From the NCBI GenBank assembly GCA_947591115.1, contig CANQCX010000008.1, positions 1 to 19,747 of the forward strand: DNA of 19,747 nucleotides. The letters are read 5' to 3'. The position numbers and the translations under genes were made by a program. Each line of letters opens with the position of its first letter. The stretch's first letter is position 1. This document shows positions 14,155 to 19,747 of this stretch, piece after piece. This stretch comes from an uncultured Lachnospiraceae bacterium (GTDB lineage Bacteria; Bacillota; Clostridia; Lachnospirales; Lachnospiraceae). The notes under the pieces are model-generated. The model ran no database searches. It saw nothing but the letters and a program-made list of their open reading frames with translations, and was not told the DNA's origin.

Positions 14155-14955
14155 TTACATTCCTCTGGAAACATCCAGACATTTCTGCATCGCTTCCATG
14201 ACCGCGCTGCGCATTCCCTTTTCTTCGAGTACGCGTACCGCCTGAATCGTCGTTCCTGCCGGAGAGCATACCATGTCCTTTAGCTCGCCCGGGTGTTTTC
14301 CCGTTTCCAGAACCATTTTCGCGCTTCCCAAAACTGCCTGAGCGGCAAATTTATAAGCCTGTGCGCGCGGCATTCCGCCTGCGACCGCCGCGTCCGCCAT
14401 CGCTTCAATAAACAAAAAGACGTATGCCGGAGAGCTTCCGCTGACTGCGGTTACGACATCCATAAGATTTTCCGCAACGATCTCCGTTTCGGAAAAACCC
14501 TGACAAATCTCACGCACCAATTCCGTTTCTTCCGGCGTGACGTATTCGTTCGGGCACATTCCCATCATTCCCGCCTTGACCATCGCCGGAGTATTCGGCA
14601 TCGTACGGATCAGCTTTACTTTCCTGCCAAACTGCCCGCTCAGCCATTCCAGCGTTTTTCCCGGCGCGATCGTTACAATGATCTGCTGTTCGGAAATGCA
14701 GTCCTTGATCTGTGCGATCACGCTTTCATAGTACTGCGGTTTGACTGCAAGAAACAAAATATCCGCAAATTCTGCAGTCTCTTTATTCTCCGTAGTCGTT
14801 AAAATATGAAAATCGCGCGCTTTGGCGTCCAGCGCCTCCTGCGATACATCGGAGGCCATCATTTCCTGCGGCTGGCATTTTCCGGAATCCAGAATGCCCT
14901 GCATCATGGCTCCTCCCATATTCCCGCAGCCGATAAATCCAATCTTTTTTCCCAT
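14155..14955 (-). CDS. proC: Pyrroline-5-carboxylate reductase
   Basis: Last step of proline synthesis: NAD(P)H reduction of 1-pyrroline-5-carboxylate. 266 residues, the normal size. The Rossmann motif GFIGCGNMG spans 6-14 and MPNTPA 119-124. The C-terminal dimerisation domain carries SGSSPAYVF (172-180) and the family signature CSPAGTTIQAV (230-240). AGGAG lies nine bases before the ATG. It follows argJ by 51 bases with no terminator between, so the two are probably co-transcribed; both draw on glutamate. Confidence 0.96.
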   Translation of the reverse strand: MGKKIGFIGCGNMGGAMMQGILDSGKCQPQEMMASDVSQEALDAKARDFHILTTTENKETAEFADILFLAVKPQYYESVIAQIKDCISEQQIIVTIAPGKTLEWLSGQFGRKVKLIRTMPNTPAMVKAGMMGMCPNEYVTPEETELVREICQGFSETEIVAENLMDVVTAVSGSSPAYVFLFIEAMADAAVAGGMPRAQAYKFAAQAVLGSAKMVLETGKHPGELKDMVCSPAGTTIQAVRVLEEKGMRSAVMEAMQKCLDVSRGM

Positions 14956-15006
14956 TTTTCCATACTCCTGTCTTAAAATTGCAGAATTTTGACGGTTCTG
15001 CCTGTC

Positions 15007-16245
15007 CTATGAGCGGTAATCCCCGTTGATCTTGACGTAATCATACGTCAGGTCGCAGCCCCATGCCGTTGCGGAGGCGTCTCCCTGCTTCAAATGAATC
15101 CGGATAAAGATTTCATCCTCGCAAAGAACCTCTTTGGCTTTTTCCTCGGAAAATTCGATGCCCATGCCGTTTCTGCATACGGCGATCTCCCCTTTGACGG
15201 AAGCCAGCTCCACATCCGTCTTTGTAATGTCAAACTCCGCGTCGGCATAGCCGATGGCGCAGAGGATTCGTCCCCAGTTTGCATCTTCTCCGAACATCGC
15301 ACATTTGAACAGCGGAGAACGGATCACGCTTTTGGCCACGACAATTGCCGTTTCCTGATCCGGTGCGCCGTCGCAGGTGCATTCGAGCAGCTTTGTTGCG
15401 CCCTCCCCGTCTTTTGCCAGCATCCGCGTCAAACGCGCCAGCACACGATACAAGCCTTCCCGAAAAATCTCATAGCTTCCGTCCGCCTCCGAAATTTCAT
15501 GATTTTCCGCGCGTCCGTTCGCCATAAGGCAGACCATATCGTTGGTGGAGGTATCGCCGTCAATGCTCAAACAGTTATAGGTAACTTTTACGATGTCCGA
15601 AAGCGCCTTCTGAAGCAGCTCCTGTGAAATAACGGCGTCCGTCGTCACAAAATTTAAAGTGGTCGCCATATTCGGATGAATCATGCCGCTTCCCTTCGCC
15701 ATGCCTCCGATGGTGCATACCGTACCGCCTATGGAAAACCGCACCGCCGCCTCCTTCAAAACGGTATCGGTCGTCATGATCGCTTTGACCGCCTCGCTGT
15801 GATTTTCCGGCGCAAGGCCTTTTACCAGCGCTTCCATATGGGAAGCGATCGGTTCTATCGGAAGAATCTGCCCGATAACTCCTGTGGATGCCGGAATTAC
15901 CTGCTCCGGCGCGATCCCAAGCTGTGCGGCCGCCAGACGGCACATCTGCTCGGCTTTCTCCTCTCCGTCCGCATTGCAGGTGTTGGCGTTTCTGCTGTTT
16001 GCAATGATCGCTCTTGCCCTGCCGCCGGTCTTTTCCAAATGACGGCGCGCAACGAGAAGCGGCGCGCCCTTTACTTTATTGGTCGTATAGACAGCCGCCG
16101 CACTGCACTCCGTTTCCGACACGATAAGTCCCAGATCGTTCTTCTTAGGATCCGCATAAAGACCGCAGTGCAGTCCGTTTGCCAGAAAACCATGAGGCGC
16201 GCAGACGCCGCCGTCTACCTGTTCATATATTGTTTCCATTTTCAA
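15007..16245 (-). CDS. argJ: Bifunctional glutamate N-acetyltransferase/amino-acid acetyltransferase
   Basis: Transfers acetyl from N-acetylornithine to glutamate, making the arginine pathway cyclic; some members also use acetyl-CoA. 412 residues. The autocleavage site is visible: KGSGMIHPNMATTLNF places Ala194/Thr195 at the expected junction, with Thr195 as nucleophile of the beta chain. PASTGVIGQ (118-126), the oxyanion-hole region, and SIDGDTSTND are also typical. The start is ambiguous. A TTG at 16245 is eight bases from AAAGG, while an ATG at 16239 is 14 bases away. I give the TTG for its spacing; the difference is two residues. It starts 33 bases after the MCP gene. Confidence 0.95.
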   Translation of the reverse strand: MKMETIYEQVDGGVCAPHGFLANGLHCGLYADPKKNDLGLIVSETECSAAAVYTTNKVKGAPLLVARRHLEKTGGRARAIIANSRNANTCNADGEEKAEQMCRLAAAQLGIAPEQVIPASTGVIGQILPIEPIASHMEALVKGLAPENHSEAVKAIMTTDTVLKEAAVRFSIGGTVCTIGGMAKGSGMIHPNMATTLNFVTTDAVISQELLQKALSDIVKVTYNCLSIDGDTSTNDMVCLMANGRAENHEISEADGSYEIFREGLYRVLARLTRMLAKDGEGATKLLECTCDGAPDQETAIVVAKSVIRSPLFKCAMFGEDANWGRILCAIGYADAEFDITKTDVELASVKGEIAVCRNGMGIEFSEEKAKEVLCEDEIFIRIHLKQGDASATAWGCDLTYDYVKINGDYRS

Positions 16246-16278
16246 TCGTCCATCCTTTCGTTTCCGTCCGCCGCAGCG

Positions 16279-17811
16279 TTATTGTGATTCTTTGCTTCCG
16301 GCGTCCATATATTTATCCAGTTGATGGGAAACATTTAATACATTGCTCAGCTCGCTTTTCGCATTTTCCGCGTGGTCGAGATTTTCAATCGACATATCCG
16401 CCGCCTGAGAAGAAGAAGCCGTAACCTCCTCCGTTGTTGCGGACAGCGTCATGATATTATCCACGATCCGGTTATTTGCTTCGGAAAGATTGTTCAGCAT
16501 TCCGTCAATGCTTTCGATCTCGGTAATCAACTGGCTGACATTGCTGTTCATTTCTTCAAAATTCTGTGAAACGCGGAGAATCATTTCATCCTGCGCGCCG
16601 GTCGCCTGAATGGATTCGGACACCGCGTTTGCCGCATCCTCCGCATTCTGCGTCAGCTCTCCGAGGATCGTGGCGATGCTCTCCGTCTCCTGCCGCGTTT
16701 TCTCCGCAAGCTGCCGGATCTCATCCGCTACTACGGCAAAACCGCGTCCCGCTTCTCCTGCACGCGCACTCTCGATCGACGCATTCAGCGCAAGAAGATT
16801 GGTCTGGCTGGAAATGGAAAAAATCGTATCTGCAATACTCCGCACCGCATTGGTCTGCTCCTGAAGCGCGCGCATGGAATCCGCTACGCCGGAATTGGTC
16901 TTTGCAATAACCTCCGACTGCTGCTTTAACTGCTCGATTACTTGAATTCCCTGCTGGTTCAGCTCGCCGGAATGCTTTGCGACGCGCACCATGTTTTCCG
17001 AGCTTTCAATGGTTTTTTCGATGGAGTCCTGAATGTTCTGCGTCATGGTTGTCTGCGTCTGGATGCTTTCCGCCGTATTCTGGGTGCTGTCCGAAATATT
17101 CCGCATGGCTCCGTTTACCACCTCGCTGGAATTGTTGAGGTCGCTGACGATATTCATGACGCTTTCGGTTCCCCTGCGTACCTCGCCCGCTACGGAAATG
17201 ACTTCGTCCATGATCGCCTTTTGCTTCCGCTGCTCCTGCTGCATACTGTGCAGCGTATCGTGATTGAAGCGGTAAGCAATGGACGTGATCAGGCAGATCA
17301 GAACCAGCAGCATAAATATGCAGAGCGTGACGTAAAGCTGATCGAGAATGGCATCTCCGCCGGTAACCGTCCGTTCGATCCCCATCTGAACAATATTTAA
17401 AAGAACCATCGCAGCCGCATAAACGCCGGCGCCGATTTTGGAAAACTTCGTATCAAAATACAAAATACAGCATACCAGAGGAAATACGCCTAAAAACCTG
17501 ACAAAATCGTCCGCATAGGCATGTCCCATCAAAAAACCGACCAGAAACAGCGCAATCAGCGATATATAACGCAGCCTTGTCGAATACGGATTCTTTCGAT
17601 TGACAAACAGAAGGATTCCCGCATTGGCGACCAGTATCAGCGTAATAAACAGCGAAAACAACAGCGTACGCTCCCCTCGGAAAAACGTAAACCATAAAAG
17701 CAGCAGCATGATCAGGTTATAGATCAGGTAAAAATTCGCCACAAACCCATTTACCCGCTTGAGCTGCTCCTTTTTATTGGCAAAACGATAAACTTTGTTG
17801 TTTACTTCCAT
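16279..17811 (-). CDS. Methyl-accepting chemotaxis protein with six-helix membrane N-terminus
   Basis: 510 residues. Residues 24-180 contain about six hydrophobic helices with short loops, instead of the usual two helices with a periplasmic sensor. Input is therefore probably intramembrane (MASE-like) or from a partner. No HAMP domain is evident. The rest is a full MCP signalling domain with long coiled coils and the tip ISSQTNLLALNASIESARAGEAGRGF (about 333-358, split here by LL), needed for CheA/CheW coupling. Gln/Glu-rich helices could hold methylation sites. I chose the ATG at 17811 because GGGAGGG is at the right distance. The longer open frame to 17868 runs through the upstream terminator and is unlikely. 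It lies just downstream of citrate synthase and before argJ. Confidence 0.9.
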   Translation of the reverse strand: MEVNNKVYRFANKKEQLKRVNGFVANFYLIYNLIMLLLLWFTFFRGERTLLFSLFITLILVANAGILLFVNRKNPYSTRLRYISLIALFLVGFLMGHAYADDFVRFLGVFPLVCCILYFDTKFSKIGAGVYAAAMVLLNIVQMGIERTVTGGDAILDQLYVTLCIFMLLVLICLITSIAYRFNHDTLHSMQQEQRKQKAIMDEVISVAGEVRRGTESVMNIVSDLNNSSEVVNGAMRNISDSTQNTAESIQTQTTMTQNIQDSIEKTIESSENMVRVAKHSGELNQQGIQVIEQLKQQSEVIAKTNSGVADSMRALQEQTNAVRSIADTIFSISSQTNLLALNASIESARAGEAGRGFAVVADEIRQLAEKTRQETESIATILGELTQNAEDAANAVSESIQATGAQDEMILRVSQNFEEMNSNVSQLITEIESIDGMLNNLSEANNRIVDNIMTLSATTEEVTASSSQAADMSIENLDHAENAKSELSNVLNVSHQLDKYMDAGSKESQ

Positions 17812-17829
17812 CTCATAGTCCCTCCCTGT

Positions 17830-17871
17830 AAAAAATGTGCTACATCCCATAGGGATATTGTAGCACATTTT
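17830..17871 (-). terminator. Strong intrinsic terminator after citrate synthase
   Basis: A perfect 13-bp stem (17859-17871/17832-17844) encloses a 14-nt loop that can itself pair (TCCC/GGGA). TTTTTT follows on the minus strand. It separates the citrate synthase transcript from the MCP gene, which then needs its own promoter or read-through. Confidence 0.85.
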
Positions 17872-17890
17872 CGGCTTTCCTGCATCTGTT

Positions 17891-19222
17891 TTATTCTCTT
17901 TCTTTCATTACGCTCTTGTATGCCGGACGGATGATCTTATTCATCCCGACCATCTCCTCCAGACGGTGCGCGCTCCACCCTACGATGCGGGCGATCGCAA
18001 ACAGCGGCGTATACAACTCCGACGGAATGCCCAGCATTTCATACACAAAACCGCTGTAAAAATCGACGTTCGGACTGACGCCTTTAAAAATATGGCGTTT
18101 TTCCGCGATCAGCTCCGGAGCCAGCTCCTCAATGAGATTGTACAGGTTCATCATTTTCTCCTGATGCTTGGCAGCCGCCAGCCGCTCCACATAACTCCGG
18201 AAAATGCGCTCCCTCGGATCCGATAGCGAATAAACGGCATGTCCCATTCCGTAGATCAGTCCTTTTTTGTCAAATACCTCGCCATCCAGCATTTTGGAAA
18301 GGTACGCCCGCACTTCCTCGCGGTCTCCCCAATCCGATACGTGTGTGCGGATATCCTCCATCATTTCCATTACTTTAATATTGGCGCCGCCATGCTTCGG
18401 TCCCTTCAGGGAGGACATCGCCGCGGCGATCGCAGAATATGTATCTGTTCCGGCGGAAGTGACTACTCTGGTCGTAAACGTGGAATTATTGCCGCCGCCA
18501 TGCTCCATATGCAGCATCAGCGCCACATCGAGCACTTTTGCTTCCAGAGGACTGTACTGATTATCCGGACGCAGCATCCTCAGGAAGTTTTCCGCGGTGG
18601 AAAGCTCCGGATCCGGCCGGTGGATATACATGCTGGAATCATTCTCATAGTGATTGTACGCATGGTAGCCGTAGACCGCAAGCATCGGAAAGATCGCAAT
18701 GAGCTGCATACACTGGCGGATGCAGTTGTCGATCCCGCCCATAGAAACATCGTCGTCGTAAGACGCCAGCGTAAGAATGCTTCTGGTCATGGAATTCATA
18801 ATGTCCTTCGACGGCGCCTTCATAATTACGTCCCGCGTAAAGTTGGTCGGAAGCGTCCTGCTTTTTCCTAATATGTCAGAAAACTCCTCCAACGCCCTGC
18901 TGTCCGGCAATTCGCCAAACAGCAGAAGGTACGCCGTTTTTTCAAATCCGAATTCTTCTTTTCCCAGACTTTTGACAAGACTTTTGACATTGTAGCCGCG
19001 ATACCACAATTCCCCGTCGCAGGGAACCTGCCCGTTTTCCGTTTCCGCAAAAGAGACGATTTTGGAAATCCGCGTCAGACCGGTCAATACGCCCTTGCCG
19101 TTGATATCCCTCAAGCCTCTGTTCACTCCGTATTCATCAAACAGGGTATTGCTGATGGTATCGTTTTCTATGCACATCTGCTGTTTTGCTTTCGCATATT
19201 CCTGTAAATTATTCTTTGCCAT
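17891..19222 (-). CDS. gltA: Citrate synthase
   Basis: Condenses acetyl-CoA and oxaloacetate to citrate, feeding 2-oxoglutarate and glutamate synthesis in anaerobes with a partial TCA cycle. The catalytic residues are all present: His241 in MEHGGGNNSTF, His328 in GMGHAVYS, and Asp387 in NVDFYSGFVYE. LKGPKHGGAN (272-281) is the CoA-region motif. At 443 residues it has a long N-terminal extension before the YRGY motif, like other Lachnospiraceae-type enzymes. A 2-methylcitrate synthase role cannot be excluded by sequence alone. AGGAG lies close before the ATG. A 6-bp hairpin (19243-19248/19257-19262) sits in the leader. Confidence 0.94.
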   Translation of the reverse strand: MAKNNLQEYAKAKQQMCIENDTISNTLFDEYGVNRGLRDINGKGVLTGLTRISKIVSFAETENGQVPCDGELWYRGYNVKSLVKSLGKEEFGFEKTAYLLLFGELPDSRALEEFSDILGKSRTLPTNFTRDVIMKAPSKDIMNSMTRSILTLASYDDDVSMGGIDNCIRQCMQLIAIFPMLAVYGYHAYNHYENDSSMYIHRPDPELSTAENFLRMLRPDNQYSPLEAKVLDVALMLHMEHGGGNNSTFTTRVVTSAGTDTYSAIAAAMSSLKGPKHGGANIKVMEMMEDIRTHVSDWGDREEVRAYLSKMLDGEVFDKKGLIYGMGHAVYSLSDPRERIFRSYVERLAAAKHQEKMMNLYNLIEELAPELIAEKRHIFKGVSPNVDFYSGFVYEMLGIPSELYTPLFAIARIVGWSAHRLEEMVGMNKIIRPAYKSVMKERE

Positions 19223-19280
19223 GAAATCTCCTATACTTTTCCTGCGAATGGTCGTTTTCGCATTTTTTGCTAATAAGAGT

Positions 19281-19310
19281 ATTATATAACAACTATCGGG
19301 GAAAAACCAA
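19281..19310 (-). promoter_or_regulatory. Promoter for citrate synthase
   Basis: On the minus strand a perfect TATAAT (19281-19286) has a partial -35, TTGGTT (19305-19310), at 18 bp. It lies about 59 bases before the ATG at 19222. The region between the two flanking genes (19223-19331) otherwise holds only AT-rich sequence. Confidence 0.65.
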
Positions 19311-19331
19311 GAACTTCATGAAAATTTAATA

Positions 19332-19747
19332 TTATCGTAAACTTAAAAACGACCGGTACACATCCAAAAAACCAAATCCCAATTCCGGCGAAGGATATTC
19401 GTTCTGCGGATCGCGGACGCATCCTCGTATGAGCAGATTCTTGATGTCTACCGAGTTGATCCCGATCGCATTTTTCCGCGTAACCGCCCATTCTAAGATC
19501 TGTGCGCACGCGCCTGCCGTAATCGCGCTCGCGGCGCTGGTTCCGGTAAAATCCACATAATTATTCCGCAGACCTTTTCCCAGAAGATCGACCGCCGGAG
19601 CCAGAAAATCCGGTTTTATGCCTCCGTCCGCATCAAAGCCTCTTCCGGAATCCAGATACAGCGATTCGGTGGCGCTATTGTAGCCGCCCGCCGAAATCGG
19701 AATCTGCGCATCCGACGGCATCGTCAGCGTCGTTTCGGGATTCGGGC
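19332..19747 (-). CDS. Subtilisin-like (S8) serine peptidase, C-terminal part (partial)
   Basis: The last 138 residues of a protein that continues past the right edge. The catalytic serine is in TGTSAASAITAG, the subtilase GTS motif, although the usual GTSMAAP is altered. Upstream, PNPETTLTMPSDA, PISAGGYN and KPDFLAPAVDLLG match the core of clostridial S8 peptidases related to the Csp germination proteases. The C-terminus (IKNLLIRGCVRDP, GFGFLDVY) is typical of that group too. The catalytic Asp and His are outside the window, so I cannot judge whether it is active. It stops 109 bases before the citrate synthase start, with no clear terminator. Confidence 0.85.
   Translation of the reverse strand, partial: PNPETTLTMPSDAQIPISAGGYNSATESLYLDSGRGFDADGGIKPDFLAPAVDLLGKGLRNNYVDFTGTSAASAITAGACAQILEWAVTRKNAIGINSVDIKNLLIRGCVRDPQNEYPSPELGFGFLDVYRSFLSLR

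Noticed and set aside
15676..16287. 203-codon plus-strand frame opposite argJ
   Set aside because: ArgJ is unambiguous on the minus strand with its autocleavage motif; this is its antisense image.
17812..17868. 19-residue N-terminal extension of the MCP
   Set aside because: It would be translated from within the citrate synthase terminator hairpin; the ATG at 17811 has a good ribosome binding site.
18239..18871. 210-codon plus-strand frame opposite gltA
   Set aside because: Arg/His-rich antisense image of citrate synthase, whose catalytic residues are all visible on the other strand.

Overview
The window looks like chromosomal DNA from a Gram-positive anaerobe of the Clostridia, most probably Lachnospiraceae. 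I infer this from the resemblance of many products to that group (soluble MCP-like protein, Csp-like subtilase, peptidoglycan-binding protein with an Ig-like start, small lysine-rich membrane protein, long citrate synthase), from strong AGGAGG-type ribosome binding sites, and from roughly 50% GC. No database search was possible, so family names rest on motifs and remembered family features.

Layout. 1-213 (minus): N-terminus of a membrane-anchored protein, probably of the L,D-transpeptidase type, running off the left edge. 442-1131 (plus): PAP2-type phosphatase with its own promoter. 1217-6267 (minus): a four-gene run, peptidoglycan-binding/SpoIID-like protein > recJ > soluble MCP-like protein > monoglyceride-lipase-like hydrolase. 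It has a strong promoter at 6341-6369 and ends at a bidirectional terminator shared with the PAP2 gene. 6482-6988 (plus): flavin-reductase-like protein with divergent promoter and terminator. 7062-11641 (minus): tightly packed thyA > folA > AEC transporter > ilvB > ilvN, joining dTMP/folate metabolism to branched-chain amino acid synthesis. 11738-12583 (minus): degV-family gene.

12588-13080: a truncated AAA_4/Fic-type C-terminal fragment next to tRNA-Gly(GCC), the only patch that looks like a decayed acquisition. 13294-13767 (plus): membrane-anchored FMN-binding-domain-like protein whose stop codon lies in a tandem repeat. 13831-17811 (minus): MCP > argJ > proC > small membrane protein. 17891-19222 (minus): citrate synthase, separated from the MCP by a strong terminator. 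19332-19747 (minus): C-terminus of a subtilisin-like peptidase running off the right edge.

How the genes fit together. Citrate synthase, ArgJ and ProC all serve glutamate and glutamate-derived amino acids (2-oxoglutarate/Glu, Arg, Pro). IlvBN starts branched-chain synthesis. ThyA and DHFR form the usual coupled folate cycle. Two chemoreceptor-type signalling proteins, one membrane-bound and one soluble and diverged, sit among housekeeping genes. I see no complete new system and no CRISPR array, IS element or phage. The most interesting single features are a five-cysteine insert in the IlvB catalytic domain, the AEC transporter embedded in the thyA-folA-ilvBN run, the cytoplasmic SpoIID-like/peptidoglycan-binding protein, and the decayed fragment beside the tRNA.
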